Source: Thioalkalivibrio sp. ALJ12 (GTDB lineage Bacteria > Pseudomonadota > Gammaproteobacteria > Ectothiorhodospirales > Ectothiorhodospiraceae). Taken from it: DNA of 64,000 bases. The translations under genes were made by a program, and so were the position numbers. The DNA lies in the NCBI RefSeq assembly GCF_000378305.1, contig NZ_KB899538.1, positions 186,001 through 250,000 of the forward strand, written 5' to 3'. The notes beneath the pieces were generated by a model. It had not been told where the DNA came from. It did not search any database and worked only from the letters and a program-made list of their open reading frames with translations. Below, piece by piece: positions 31,279-41,824 of the stretch; the first letter of the stretch is position 1, and every line of letters starts with the position of its first letter.

Positions 31279-31770
31279 CTATGCCGTTTCCGGCTGCGAG
31301 AGCTCGAGCAAGCGATCCTCGATCGCATCAAGTCGCAGCAGGTGACTGGTCACTCCCGACGCCTTTACCCGCCACGCCCACGGAGAGGCATCCGCCTCAT
31401 CGACGGCATAGATGTTTTGCGGCGTGATGCGCACCGGATGTGGCGTGCCGCGCACCTCCAGCGCATAAAACGGCAGCCGCTCCGGCTGGGTAATGGCCTG
31501 CATGACCAGCAGACGGGTGAACCGACGCTGCGCATCCTCGGTTGGGTGTTCGGGATACAACAGTCGGTGAACATTGACCACGGGCACCTGGACGTCCTGC
31601 CAGATCAGCGTGGGCTCCAGCCAGGGGATGTCCGCGTGCTCGTGATCAGTCTGCACGGCACCTGCCCGGGTGGTGACCTCGAGAAAGGCACTACGCGGCA
31701 ACAGGATGGACCCGGTGTCCAGCTGCACAATCACCGACTCGACCGACGGCGCGCGGGTCTCTTCACTCAT
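31279..31770 (-). CDS. chpC: CheW-like adaptor, ChpC homologue
   Basis: A 163-residue CheW-domain protein, poorly conserved at the sequence level as is usual for ChpC. It has P-V-V-N-V-H-R-L-L near residue 62 in place of the CheW core strand. It is the last gene of the Pil-Chp cluster and its ATG overlaps the chpA stop by 4 nt. By position it couples receptors to the ChpA kinase. Assignment rests on synteny with the Pseudomonas cluster as much as on sequence. Confidence 0.78.
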   Translation of the reverse strand: MSEETRAPSVESVIVQLDTGSILLPRSAFLEVTTRAGAVQTDHEHADIPWLEPTLIWQDVQVPVVNVHRLLYPEHPTEDAQRRFTRLLVMQAITQPERLPFYALEVRGTPHPVRITPQNIYAVDEADASPWAWRVKASGVTSHLLRLDAIEDRLLELSQPETA

Positions 31771-34700
31771 GCGACGACCTCCTCAAGATGACGCCGGATT
31801 TCGTCCAGCAGGTCATTCTCCAGGTACGGCTTGCCCAGATAGCCATTGACGCCCAGCCGCGAGGCCCGCTCGCGATGCTTCGTGCCACTGCGCGATGTGA
31901 TCATGATAATCGGCACCTGGCTCAGCTCCGGATGGTCGCGGACATGGGCGGCGAACTCGAAGCCGTCCATACGCGGCATCTCCACATCCAGCAGGATCAG
32001 CTGCGGTCGCCGCTCCTCCAGCATCGTCACGGCATCGAGACCGTCGCGGGCCGTGACCACATCGTACCCATGGCGGGCGAGCAGACGCGCGGTGACCTTG
32101 CGGATGGTGATCGAGTCATCCACGACCATGACGCGTGGGGCGCCGGCAATCTCCGCCGGCATACCCGTGTCGACGGTGCCCGCCGTAGCCGCCGCGAAAC
32201 GCACCAGCATGCTCAAGTCGAGGATCAGCATGACCGAGCCATCGCCCTGCAGGGTCGCACCAGCGACCCCCGGGATGCGGCTCAAGACCGGGCCTACCGA
32301 TTTCACGACCACTTCCTGGCTTCCCAGCAACCCGTCGATCCGCAGCGCCACGCGCTGATCGTCAGCGCGCACCAGCAACAGCGGGAACGCGTGGTCCGGC
32401 AGATGGCTGGCGCTGGCCTGCGTCTCGATCCCCATCAGGTCACCCAGGGCCCGCACGGCATAGTCCTGACCCGCGTAAGGATAGCTCACATGCCCGTCGC
32501 CGCTGGCCACGACCTCGTCCGCATGCGCCCGCACGACGCCCTCCACGGACGCCATGGGCACGGCGAAGGTCTCCTCGCCCACCTGAACCAGCAATGCCTG
32601 CGAGATCGCCAGCGTAAACGGCAACCGCATGGTAAAGCGCGAGCCTCGTCCGGGCGTGGATTCGATCTCCAGCGTGCCGCCCAGCTGCTTGACGTCGCTG
32701 TTCACCACGTCCAACCCCACCCCGCGACCGGCCACCTGCGACACCTCCGCGGCGGTGGAGAACCCGGACTGCAGGATCAATTGCAGGGCCTGGGCATCGG
32801 TAATCTCGGCATCGGAGGCCAGCAGCCCGCGCTCCACGGCTCGCGTGCGGATGGCATGGGCATCAATCCCGGCGCCATCGTCCGTCACTTGCAGGCGGAT
32901 CTCGCTGCCTGACTGTTCGAGCGACACCCCGATCTGGCCCGTTTCCGACTTGCCGGCCGCGCGCCGCGCGTCGCTGTCCTCGATCCCGTGCGCAATCGCA
33001 TTGCGCAGCAGGTGCTCAAGCGGGGCGACCAGCCGTTCCAGCAATGCGCGGTCGAGCTCGGCCCCCTGCCCGGAAAACTCCACACGGACCGACTTGCCCA
33101 TGTCGTCGCCGGCCTGGCGTACCACGCGCCGCAGGCGCGGGGCCATACGTGCGAACCGCACCATGCGCTGGCGCATCAGCTGGTCCTGGAGATCGGTCCC
33201 CACGCGACGCTGCTGCAGCAGGATGCCGCCGGCATTCTGTAGCTCGTCACCCACGTCCTGCTTCAGGGCCTCAAGGTCACTGACACTCTCGGCCAGCGCA
33301 CGCGAGAGCTGCTGGATCCCGGAATAGCGGTCCATCTCCAGCGGATCGAAATCCACCGCCTCGTCACCGCTCTCCTTCTCGACCCGGAACAGAATCTGCG
33401 CCTCGGTCTCGATCTCGAGCTTGCGCAGCTGCTCGCGCAAGCGAGCGATCGTCCGCTCCAGTTCATCGACCTGACCTTCGACGCGACCCACGGTTTGCTC
33501 GAAGCGACGATGAAAGGTCGCAAGCTCGCCGGCATGATTGACCAGCGCATCCAGCACCTCGGCATCCATGCGCACCTGGTCCTGGATACGGCGCGCCTCC
33601 ATCGGCACGGGGTGCGCGACCGTCTCCGACTCGTCGTCGTCCGCCAGGAGGGCCGCGGGTTCGATCTCCTCGGCCTCACTGCGGGCGGCCGGCTGGCTCT
33701 CGAACTCTTCGCCGCCACCGGATGCCCACTCGCGCAACGCCGGCAGGGTCTCGCTGGCCTCTTCGTTCGTCTGCCAGCTACCGACCCCGCGCTCGACCAG
33801 GTGCTGGACATCGGTCAATGCGCGCTCGACCAGCCGGAAGAATCCTTCTCGGGGCTCCAGTCCGGTCTCGGTCTCCACGCCCAAGGCACTTTCCAGGGCA
33901 TGGGCAATCGCCCCTACCACCTCGAAACCAGCCATCCGGGCACTGCCCTTCAGCGTATGCACCTCGCGCTGGAAGGCATTCTGATCCGGCCCCGGACGGC
34001 CGTCGGGCTCGGCGCCCACCGCTTCGGCCTCCGCTGGCTCGGGCGTCAAAGGCGTCGCGGACTCGACATCCGGTTGCGGTGGCTCGAGCGCCGATCCGAG
34101 CCCATCCGACTGTGGCGGCTCGGAGACCTGCTCGGCGGCATCCTCGTCGGCAGCACGCAGCAACTGCTCGGCGGTCGCATGGTCGAGGAGCTCGTAGACC
34201 TCGGGCGACCACTCGGGTGGTGCCTCCGTCTTGACCGGGTCAGGGTGCTCGTCGGCCACTGCATCTGCCACGTAGCGCTCGAGTTCGGCGAGCAGAGTCT
34301 GAGCTCGCGCCGCCAGCGGCCACTCCATCTCGCGATGGATGCGCACGATGCGCTCGAACGGCCCGCAAACGGCGTAGATGCCGCGGATATCGGCCGTTCG
34401 GGCACTACCGTTCAGGGTATGCAGTGCACGTTCGAGCTCGTGATTCGGCACCCTGTCGGGCCGGTTCCCGGACGCGTCGATCCATTCGCGAAGGGTAGCC
34501 AGATGGGTACGGGCCTCGGCCGAGAACACCTGCCAGAGTTGCGGGTCAGTACCCGCGTCCTCGGGCAACTCGAGCGTTTCGTCGTTCGTTTCCAGCGCGG
34601 GCTCCACGGGGACACCCGACTTGAGCTCGGCCTCGGGCCCGTCCAGCGACACCCCCAGCTCCTGTGAATCCAGGTCGAGCGGCTCCGCCGACTCCAGTTC

Positions 34701-37130
34701 TTCTTCCGGGGCCTCCAGAATGGGGGCCGCCGGCCATTCGGGCTCGGCCCCGCCTGCGGCAGGCTCGAGGGCATCCATACTGCGCGCGAGCTCGGCAAAA
34801 TCGTCCTCGGCACCGGCCGGCACCTCGGCGGCTTCTTCCGCCGGCTCCATCTCGCCGGACAGCAGTGCCTGCAGACGCAAGGCGATATCCAGCACCGGGG
34901 TGTCCGGGCCGGCATCATCCCGGACTTCTGCTACCAGGCCCGGCAGGACTGCAATCGCATCCTCAAGTGCCTGGATGGTCGCGAAGTCCGCCTCTTGGCC
35001 GCCTTCCAGCAGGCGATTCAGGAATGACTCCACAACCCAGGCGAATTCGCCCAGACGCAAGGCACCCGCCAGGCGGCCGGAACCCTTGAGCGTATGGAAG
35101 GAACGACGGATCACCGTCAGGGCATCCATGTCGGAGGGCGCGGCCTGCCAGCGCGGGAACTGCTCACCGAGGCTTTCGATCTCCTCGTCGGCTTCCTCGA
35201 GGAAGATATCGAGAATCTCGGGATCGATATCCGGCCCCCGGACCTGCGAGGACAACACAGACTCGTCGTAATGCAGATGTTCTGCACTCGAGACTTGCAC
35301 CGGGGCCGGATTGGTTTCGGATACTGTCTCCTGCTCCGGGATATTCTCCTTGGCCTCACCAAACACGGCCAGCGGCTCTTCCTGTCCCGCGACCTCTTCA
35401 ACGTCGTCACCCGGCGAGGCCCCTTCCCCGCTCGCACCCACGGACACATCGGTCAGTGAAACGGGGCGTTCGGCCCCATCGCCACCGGAGATGGCACCCA
35501 GACGCTGCAGTGCGGCCACGCCCCGCTCGTGGACACTATCCAGTTCGCGCCAGGGCTGCCCGGAGGACTCCAGCGCCAGCTCGATCGAGCTCAACACCTC
35601 CGCCAGCGCCCCGACCTCGTCCTCGCCCAGGTCCTGTGCCGCCAGCCCGGCGTCAGCGCGGGCCTCCAGGTAGCGGATCAACGGCTGCAACAGGGCCTGC
35701 AGGGCCTCGAAACCACCGATCGACATCGCACCGTCGACCCGCTCCAGCGCACCGCGGGCCTCGCGCAACCCGTTATCCGCGCCTTCCCCGGAGAGGTACC
35801 CAAGCAAGGTATCGCGCACACGCCGCACGTCCACCAGGGCCTCCTGGTAGACCGCCGCGGCCAGATGGCGATCGAAGTCGGCACGCGGGCCGCTGGCCGC
35901 GCGCCGACGCAGGCCCGATTCGAGCAGCGACTCCAGCGCCAGGAGATGCTCGGCCAACTCCATGTCGACCTGTTCATCGGAGTGCCCGGCCCGCTCCGGC
36001 GTCAGGGTCTCTGTCAGGGCATCGGTGTGGCGCTGCCCCGCCTCCAGGCCGAGCAGGCTCAGGGTCGAGCCGATACGCTCGACCTGTTCGCTCAGACTGG
36101 CCAGCTCCTCGTGGCCGCGCTGTTCCGAGCGCATCAGCACATCCAGGCGCTCTCGCACCTCGGCCAGGTCATCTTCCAGGGCGGCGCGCAGATTCTGATA
36201 AACCGCCTGGCCGACCCCTCCGCCGTCGTCGCCTTGCAGCGCGTGCAGACCGAACACCTCGCGCACCGCGCGCGCCTGCTCGCCATCGGAGCTTGACCCC
36301 GCAATGTGGAACAGCAAGGTCTTGATCAGGTCATCCGGAATGGCGTGATCGGGCTCCGAGCCATCGTCGTGCGACTCGCAGTGCTCGCTGAGGATGCCCA
36401 GGTAGCGCCCGAGCTCGCGGTCCACGCGCCCGATCAGGCGGCGAATGTCGGTACCGGCCTCGAGGCCCTCGTCGGCGAGCGACTCCAGGATGCCACCGGT
36501 AATCCAGAACAGGCGCCGGAGATCCCCGGGCGGGACCATTTCCTCGATCTGCTGTGCAACGGGCTTCAGGCGGCGGGCCGCCGCGGTCACATCACCGCGG
36601 ACCAGCTCGAGAAGCTCGCGCTGAAATCCCCGACGAGCCTCCTGCAGGCGCCGTGCGCGCTCCTGAGGCTGCGGCGCCTCGCCACCGGCCCCAACGCGAC
36701 CGTCGTCCACCGCCTGCAGATCCGGCATCAGGGCCGCGACGTCCATCAGCAAGGTGGCGCCCCGCGCTGCCCGCAGCTCGTTGAGCAGCGGGACCAGGAT
36801 CATCGGCGAAGGCAGTTCCGAGTCGCCCTCCTGCTCAAGGTAGTCGGGCAACTGCAGCGCGGCACGCAAGAGCGCCTCGGTTGCCTCCGGGCTGGGCGGC
36901 TCGGCCCCCTGCTGCAGATCCATCACCTGCAACATCTCGTCGCAGATCAGGACCACGCTCTCGACCTGCACCATGGTCAGAGTGCCGCGAATCTGCTCCA
37001 GTCCCGCGCGGGCCTCCTCCAGACACTCGCCACAGGCGGGGTCCTCGGCATAACGACGCAGGGCGTCCTGGAGCTCGACAAAGAGCTTGTCGAGTTCGTC
37101 GCGGACCCAATTCAGTGCGCTGGGTGCCAT
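31767..37130 (-). CDS. chpA: Hybrid chemotaxis histidine kinase of the Pil-Chp system
   Basis: A 1787-residue CheA-type kinase controlling type IV pilus motility. Three clear Hpt histidines lie in F-H-T-L-K-G-S-G (about residue 678), L-H-T-L-N-G-S-A (about 902) and V-H-T-L-K-G-S-A (about 1057). An A/E-rich N-terminal half resembles further degenerate Hpt modules. The ATPase has L-L-R-N-A-I-A-H-G-I-E and D-D-G-A-G-I-D; a CheW-like domain follows, and the C-terminal receiver (1666-1787) has phospho-acceptor D1715. P. aeruginosa ChpA is longer (about 2470) with more phosphotransfer modules. Located between pilJ and chpC. Confidence 0.94.
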   Translation of the reverse strand: MAPSALNWVRDELDKLFVELQDALRRYAEDPACGECLEEARAGLEQIRGTLTMVQVESVVLICDEMLQVMDLQQGAEPPSPEATEALLRAALQLPDYLEQEGDSELPSPMILVPLLNELRAARGATLLMDVAALMPDLQAVDDGRVGAGGEAPQPQERARRLQEARRGFQRELLELVRGDVTAAARRLKPVAQQIEEMVPPGDLRRLFWITGGILESLADEGLEAGTDIRRLIGRVDRELGRYLGILSEHCESHDDGSEPDHAIPDDLIKTLLFHIAGSSSDGEQARAVREVFGLHALQGDDGGGVGQAVYQNLRAALEDDLAEVRERLDVLMRSEQRGHEELASLSEQVERIGSTLSLLGLEAGQRHTDALTETLTPERAGHSDEQVDMELAEHLLALESLLESGLRRRAASGPRADFDRHLAAAVYQEALVDVRRVRDTLLGYLSGEGADNGLREARGALERVDGAMSIGGFEALQALLQPLIRYLEARADAGLAAQDLGEDEVGALAEVLSSIELALESSGQPWRELDSVHERGVAALQRLGAISGGDGAERPVSLTDVSVGASGEGASPGDDVEEVAGQEEPLAVFGEAKENIPEQETVSETNPAPVQVSSAEHLHYDESVLSSQVRGPDIDPEILDIFLEEADEEIESLGEQFPRWQAAPSDMDALTVIRRSFHTLKGSGRLAGALRLGEFAWVVESFLNRLLEGGQEADFATIQALEDAIAVLPGLVAEVRDDAGPDTPVLDIALRLQALLSGEMEPAEEAAEVPAGAEDDFAELARSMDALEPAAGGAEPEWPAAPILEAPEEELESAEPLDLDSQELGVSLDGPEAELKSGVPVEPALETNDETLELPEDAGTDPQLWQVFSAEARTHLATLREWIDASGNRPDRVPNHELERALHTLNGSARTADIRGIYAVCGPFERIVRIHREMEWPLAARAQTLLAELERYVADAVADEHPDPVKTEAPPEWSPEVYELLDHATAEQLLRAADEDAAEQVSEPPQSDGLGSALEPPQPDVESATPLTPEPAEAEAVGAEPDGRPGPDQNAFQREVHTLKGSARMAGFEVVGAIAHALESALGVETETGLEPREGFFRLVERALTDVQHLVERGVGSWQTNEEASETLPALREWASGGGEEFESQPAARSEAEEIEPAALLADDDESETVAHPVPMEARRIQDQVRMDAEVLDALVNHAGELATFHRRFEQTVGRVEGQVDELERTIARLREQLRKLEIETEAQILFRVEKESGDEAVDFDPLEMDRYSGIQQLSRALAESVSDLEALKQDVGDELQNAGGILLQQRRVGTDLQDQLMRQRMVRFARMAPRLRRVVRQAGDDMGKSVRVEFSGQGAELDRALLERLVAPLEHLLRNAIAHGIEDSDARRAAGKSETGQIGVSLEQSGSEIRLQVTDDGAGIDAHAIRTRAVERGLLASDAEITDAQALQLILQSGFSTAAEVSQVAGRGVGLDVVNSDVKQLGGTLEIESTPGRGSRFTMRLPFTLAISQALLVQVGEETFAVPMASVEGVVRAHADEVVASGDGHVSYPYAGQDYAVRALGDLMGIETQASASHLPDHAFPLLLVRADDQRVALRIDGLLGSQEVVVKSVGPVLSRIPGVAGATLQGDGSVMLILDLSMLVRFAAATAGTVDTGMPAEIAGAPRVMVVDDSITIRKVTARLLARHGYDVVTARDGLDAVTMLEERRPQLILLDVEMPRMDGFEFAAHVRDHPELSQVPIIMITSRSGTKHRERASRLGVNGYLGKPYLENDLLDEIRRHLEEVVA

Positions 37131-37145
37131 ATCTGCGGCCCGGCG

Positions 37146-39224
37146 TCAGGCGCGCTGCTCGTTCGGGACGGTTTCCTCGGACGACGCATCGGGCTCGGCG
37201 GCAGCCTCGCCAGGCTCGGGTAGCGTCGGGTCGGGGAGCTTGAAGTCCGACACCGAGGACTGGAGCTGCGCGGACAGTTGCGCCAGGTCGCCGATGGCGG
37301 CCGCGGTGGACTGGGTGCCCTGGGTGGTCTCCGAGGTGATCTCGCGGATCTGGCCCATGATCGAGGTCACGTTGCGCGCCATCTCGGACTGCTGGCGCGC
37401 CGAGTTCGCGATACCGTCGATCAGGTCCGCCAGATCGGCAGAGACCTGCTCGATCTCGGCCAGCGCCTCGCCCGCTGCCTGGGCCATCTCGGCCCCGGAC
37501 ACCACGTTGGCGGTACTTTGTTCCATCGACGAGACCGCCTCGCTGGTATCCGCCTGGATCGCTTTGACCAGACCCTCGACCTGACGGGTCGCCCCGGAGG
37601 AGCGTTCCGCGAGGCGCTGGACCTCGTCCGCCACCACCGCGAACCCGCGGCCCGCCTCGCCTGCGGCGGATGCCTGGATCGCCGCGTTCAACGCAAGCAC
37701 GTTGGTCTGTTCAGCGATGTCATTGATCAGCCCGATGATGTCGCCGATCTCCTGCGAGGATTCGCCCAGGCGCTTGATCCGTTTCGCGGTCTCCTGGATC
37801 TGCTCGCGGATAGTGTCCATCCCCTCGATCGAGCGGCGCACCGTGGCCGCCCCCTTGGACGCGATTTCCACGGAGTTTCGTGCCACCTGGGCCGACTGCC
37901 CGGCATCCTGCGCGACTTTGTCGACCGAATGGCTCACCTCGTCGATCGCGTCGTTCGCCTGCTGGATCTCGCGGGCCTGTTCCTCGGACTTCTCGGCCAG
38001 CCCGAGCACCTGCGAGCGGGTGGCGGCCGAGGATTCGCTGATATCCGCCGCCACCGTGTTGATGGTCGCGACCAGCGTTCGCAGGTTCTCGATCGCGTAG
38101 TTCATCGAGTCCGCGATCGCGCCAGTGAAGTCCTCGGTCACGGTCGCGTTGACGGTGAGATCCCCGTCGGCGAGGTTCATCATCTCGTCGAGCAGGCGCA
38201 GGATCGCCTGCTGGTTACGTTCATTCTGCGCCTCGGTCTCGGCCAGTTCGCGCTTGGTGTCGCGATAGAGGAACAGGCCCATCGCGATCAGCAGCAACAG
38301 CGCCAGGCCACCCAGGGCGAAGCCGACCAGGGCGATCACACCCGCCTGTTCGGCCTCCCGGTTCAGGGCGACTTCCAGGCCACCGGTCACGTCCAGCATT
38401 GCCCCCGAGCGGGCCTCGACGGCCGAGGCCGCAGCGTTGATCTCGAAAATCTGCGACGAGGTATCCAGCACCCCTTCGACCGCCTCGCTGAAGGCGATGA
38501 ACAGGGTCGCGATCTCCTGCAGAGTGCGCTGGGTCTCGGCATCGTTAACACGCTCGATGCCCAGGGGCTCGAAGCCCTCGATCAGGCCGTCGAGCACACG
38601 CCCGTACAGCGTGGCATCACGCTCGAAGCGCTCGATCGCGGTGGCCGCGGCCGCACCACCCTGCAACACCTGGTTGAGGTTGTTGGCGATACGCTGAATC
38701 AGCATCGTCTGGCGCGAGGCCACATAGATCTGCTCCGGCGATTCCCCAATCTGGACCATGCGCCGCACGACGTCATCGGACAGGCGTGCCAGCTCCGGCG
38801 AGAAGGCCTCCACCGCCTCGGAGAATTCCGTCACCTGCTCGATATCATCCGAGCCCACGATGACGGTGGTGACGTCGTCGCGATAAAGCGACCACTCGCG
38901 ATTGACGGCCGCGAGCTCACTGGAGACCGCCTCCGGCAGCGGCAGCAGGCCGTCGCCACCATCGCGCAGGCGCTCGAGCTGGTCGTCGAAGCGATTACGC
39001 AACTCCGTGATATCGGTAATCGCCTGTTCGGAGCCCCCGGCCGCTTCCAGGGTACCCGTCGCCAATCGCTGCGAAAGCAGCTGCATCTCGCTGGCCAGGG
39101 CAACACGGTCGCGATACTGACTTTGCTCGAATTCGTGGTAGGTAAAGGCCACGCCCGTCGCGATCAGGGCCAGCACCAGCAGCCCCCCGAGGACGATATT
39201 GCGCAAGCGTCGACTCGATCCCAT
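37146..39224 (-). CDS. pilJ: Type IV pilus methyl-accepting chemoreceptor
   Basis: A 692-residue receptor. A first membrane helix at about 12-30 and a second near 295-320 bracket a periplasmic sensing region with PilJ-type helices. A HAMP-like segment and a long cytoplasmic coiled coil follow, with the hairpin tip [14 protein letters not shown] and [13 protein letters not shown]. It feeds signals to PilI/ChpA. In Pseudomonas a PilK methyltransferase follows; here chpA follows directly after 15 bp. Confidence 0.93.
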   Translation of the reverse strand: MGSSRRLRNIVLGGLLVLALIATGVAFTYHEFEQSQYRDRVALASEMQLLSQRLATGTLEAAGGSEQAITDITELRNRFDDQLERLRDGGDGLLPLPEAVSSELAAVNREWSLYRDDVTTVIVGSDDIEQVTEFSEAVEAFSPELARLSDDVVRRMVQIGESPEQIYVASRQTMLIQRIANNLNQVLQGGAAAATAIERFERDATLYGRVLDGLIEGFEPLGIERVNDAETQRTLQEIATLFIAFSEAVEGVLDTSSQIFEINAAASAVEARSGAMLDVTGGLEVALNREAEQAGVIALVGFALGGLALLLLIAMGLFLYRDTKRELAETEAQNERNQQAILRLLDEMMNLADGDLTVNATVTEDFTGAIADSMNYAIENLRTLVATINTVAADISESSAATRSQVLGLAEKSEEQAREIQQANDAIDEVSHSVDKVAQDAGQSAQVARNSVEIASKGAATVRRSIEGMDTIREQIQETAKRIKRLGESSQEIGDIIGLINDIAEQTNVLALNAAIQASAAGEAGRGFAVVADEVQRLAERSSGATRQVEGLVKAIQADTSEAVSSMEQSTANVVSGAEMAQAAGEALAEIEQVSADLADLIDGIANSARQQSEMARNVTSIMGQIREITSETTQGTQSTAAAIGDLAQLSAQLQSSVSDFKLPDPTLPEPGEAAAEPDASSEETVPNEQRA

Positions 39225-39259
39225 ACGTCAAACCCCCTGTTGCAGCCCGTCGGCTCCGC

Positions 39260-39838
39260 TTATACAGCTGCCGCGGTCTGTTCGGTATTCGATGCCCCAG
39301 CCAGCTCCATGCCGGCAAAGCGATTGGTGTCATTCAAAAGCAGATCCAGATCCAGCACCGGGTGCAGTCGGTGCCCGAGATCGAATCCGCCGGTAATAAA
39401 GGGGCGCACGCCATCAGGCACCGACACCTCCAGTCGCCGTTGCGAAGGAATGCAGCGACGCATGCCCTCGACCTGGCTCACCAGCAACCCGGCCATCCCG
39501 TGCCCCTGAGGGGCCACCACCACACGCTGCCCGCTCGCGTCGTGCGGCAGCGGGGTGTCCAGCAGCAGCTTGCCCATATCGAAAACCGGCAGGACCAGCC
39601 CGCGCAGATTCCCCACACCCAGCACGGCCGGATCCGCCAGCGGCACGCGCGTCAGCGACAGCGGATCGGCCACCTCGGCGATCGAGTCCATGTCGACCAG
39701 AAAACGGAAATCGGCGACACGGAGCAACACCCCGCGCCAGCCCGTGCCGATATCCCGTCGCAGTTCACGGTTCACGCGACGCCCTTCGCGATCAAGACTC
39801 GCGAGCAGGGCGTAGGGCGTGGACCTCTCGACCTTCAT
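39260..39838 (-). CDS. pilI: CheW-like adaptor of the Pil-Chp system
   Basis: A 192-residue CheW-domain protein. V-G-N-L-R-G-L-V-L-P-V-F-D is the conserved CheW core, around residue 75-87. By family and position it bridges the PilJ receptor and the ChpA kinase at the inner membrane. The ATG overlaps the pilH stop by 4 nt, and pilJ follows after 35 bp. Confidence 0.9.
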   Translation of the reverse strand: MKVERSTPYALLASLDREGRRVNRELRRDIGTGWRGVLLRVADFRFLVDMDSIAEVADPLSLTRVPLADPAVLGVGNLRGLVLPVFDMGKLLLDTPLPHDASGQRVVVAPQGHGMAGLLVSQVEGMRRCIPSQRRLEVSVPDGVRPFITGGFDLGHRLHPVLDLDLLLNDTNRFAGMELAGASNTEQTAAAV

Positions 39839-40200
39839 GCGTTGAGGTACTTCCCGATGGTCTGCAGCAGCTCCTTCTCCGCCACCGGCTTGGTGATGTA
39901 GTCCCGGGCCCCCTGGCGCATGGCCCAGACCCGGTCCGTGGCCTGGTCCTTGGTGGACACCACGACCACGGGTACATGCGAGGTCTCGTCGGATTTCGAC
40001 AAGTCGCGGGTGGCCTGGAAGCCATTGAGCCCCGGCATCACCACATCCATCAGCACCAGATCCGGGACCTGTGCTTTGGCCGCGGCCACGCCCTCCTCGC
40101 CGCTTTCAGCCGTGGTCACGGCATGGCCATGCTTTTCCAGCATGGTGCGCAGGACATGGATCTCGGTCGGGGAGTCATCAACGATCAGGATGCGGGCCAT
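39835..40200 (-). CDS. pilH: Response regulator PilH
   Basis: A 121-residue stand-alone CheY-like receiver. Acidic pocket D8 and D9, phospho-acceptor D52 in V-L-M-D-V-V-M-P-G, and the K in Y-I-T-K-P-V are all present. In Pseudomonas, PilH favours pilus retraction and acts as a phosphate sink for ChpA. It is the second gene of pilG-pilH-pilI-pilJ-chpA-chpC, 38 bp after pilG. Confidence 0.93.
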   Translation of the reverse strand: MARILIVDDSPTEIHVLRTMLEKHGHAVTTAESGEEGVAAAKAQVPDLVLMDVVMPGLNGFQATRDLSKSDETSHVPVVVVSTKDQATDRVWAMRQGARDYITKPVAEKELLQTIGKYLNA

Positions 40201-40238
40201 GGGTCGTTCCTTGTCGGCATCTTGTGGTGCGGCGGGTT

Positions 40239-40658
40239 TCAGCTTCCTGCCGGGCGAGTGTACTGGCGCATCGCACCCAGGAGGTCATCCCGGGTGAAGG
40301 GCTTGGTCAGGTAATCCTCGGAGCCAACCACGCGGCCCTTGGCCTTGTCGAATACGCTGTCCTTGCTCGACAGCATGATGATCGGCGTAGCCCGGAACCG
40401 TTTGTTGTTCTTGATCAGGGCACAGGTCTGGTAGCCATCCAGACGCGGCATCATGACATCGATGAAAATGATATCCGGGTTGGAGTTGGCCACCTTGGAC
40501 AGGGCCTCGAAGCCATCCACGGCCGTAATCACGTCCGCACCGTGCTTCTGCAGCAAGGATTCGGCGGTGCGCCGAATGGTCTTGCTGTCATCAATCACCA
40601 TGACTTTCAGCCCCTGAAACTCGGCAGCCGATTCCGCTTCTGCCAGTGCGTTCGCCAC
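40239..40658 (-). CDS. pilG: Response regulator PilG
   Basis: A 139-residue CheY-like receiver. D23/D24 and phospho-acceptor D67 lie in V-I-D-D-S-K and I-F-I-D-V-M-M-P. The Y-Q-T-C-A-L-I-K-N-N block is characteristic of PilG, which promotes pilus extension and cAMP signalling in Pseudomonas. The start is the GTG at 40658, with AGGGGGAG at proper spacing; further in-frame ATGs up to 40898 run into the gshB promoter side and are not PilG-like. It heads the cluster and is divergent from gshB. Confidence 0.92.
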   Translation of the reverse strand: MANALAEAESAAEFQGLKVMVIDDSKTIRRTAESLLQKHGADVITAVDGFEALSKVANSNPDIIFIDVMMPRLDGYQTCALIKNNKRFRATPIIMLSSKDSVFDKAKGRVVGSEDYLTKPFTRDDLLGAMRQYTRPAGS

Positions 40659-40864
40659 CCTGCTCCCCCTGAAGGCTCTCTGCGCCCCCGAATCTATCGG
40701 AAGCTCGAGTCCGTGACAAACAGCACCCAATGATATTGCCTGCCCCCGCGAGCAGCGCAAGGAGTGCGAGCGAGCGCACACAGTTGCCCTGCCTCGACGG
40801 AGATCCATGAGGGCCGCGATGACATGGCATACTCGGGCCACACTTCGACACCGCGGAACCGCTC

Positions 40865-41806
40865 GTGGCGCATGACATCGCTGTCCTGATGGACCCAATC
40901 ACCAGCATCAAGCCCTGGAAGGACACCACCTTCGCCATGCTGCTCGCCGCCCAGGCACGCGGGCACCGCCTGCACTACCTGGAACCCGGCGACCTGTGGA
41001 TCGAAGAGGGGCGCGCGCAGGTCCGCAGCCGCCCGGTGGCAGTGCGCGACCAGCGCGAGGACTACTACACCCTGGGGCCCGAGCAAGAAGGCGACGCCAG
41101 CCGCTTCGATCTCCTGCTGATGCGCAAAGATCCGCCGTTCGACCTCGAGTACATCTACGCCACCTACGCCCTGGACCTGGCCGAGCGGGACGGCGTGCGC
41201 GTGGTCAACCGACCCGAGGCCCTGCGCGACGTGAACGAGAAGGCCTTCGCCACGCATTTCGTCGACTGCGGGCCACCGACCCTGATCACCCGCGACCGCG
41301 CGCGCATCCGCGCCTTCCTCGAGCACCACGGCGACATCGTCGTCAAGCCGCTGGACGGCATGGGCGGGGCCTCGGTGTTCCGCATCCGCGAGGGCGACCC
41401 CAACCTCTCGGTCATCCTCGAGACCATGACCGAATTCGACCGGCGCACCATCGTCGCCCAGCGCTTCCTGCCGGAATACACCGCCGGCGACAAGCGCATC
41501 ATCCTGATCGGGGGTGAACCCTACGATCATGCACTGGCACGGATCCCGGCCGAGGGCGAGACCCGGGCCAATCTGGCCGCCGGCGGGCGTGGCGAAGCCG
41601 TTCCCCTGACCGATCGCGACCGCTGGATCTGCGCGCAGATCGCCCCCGAGCTCAAGCGCCGAGGCCTGGACTTCGTCGGCATCGACGTGATCGGCGACTA
41701 CCTGACCGAGATCAACGTCACCAGCCCCACCGGCGTGCGTGAGCTCGATGCCGCCCGCGGCGACGATCTCGCCGGCCATTTCATCGACTACCTGACCCAT
41801 CCCTGA
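40865..41806 (+). CDS. gshB: Glutathione synthetase
   Basis: A 313-residue ATP-grasp enzyme that adds glycine to gamma-glutamylcysteine. The N-terminal V-L-M-D-P-I-T-S-I-K-P is family-typical; R-K-D-P-P-F-D, V-V-K-P-L-D-G-M-G-G and the C-terminal V-G-I-D-V-I-G, T-E-I-N-V-T-S-P-T-G are intact. The start is a GTG at 40865. It lies directly divergent from pilG (206 bp apart), the same neighbour as in Pseudomonas, and is followed by apbE after 18 bp. Confidence 0.95.
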   Translation: MAHDIAVLMDPITSIKPWKDTTFAMLLAAQARGHRLHYLEPGDLWIEEGRAQVRSRPVAVRDQREDYYTLGPEQEGDASRFDLLLMRKDPPFDLEYIYATYALDLAERDGVRVVNRPEALRDVNEKAFATHFVDCGPPTLITRDRARIRAFLEHHGDIVVKPLDGMGGASVFRIREGDPNLSVILETMTEFDRRTIVAQRFLPEYTAGDKRIILIGGEPYDHALARIPAEGETRANLAAGGRGEAVPLTDRDRWICAQIAPELKRRGLDFVGIDVIGDYLTEINVTSPTGVRELDAARGDDLAGHFIDYLTHP

Positions 41807-41824
41807 CCCCGCGAGGTGATGCCC

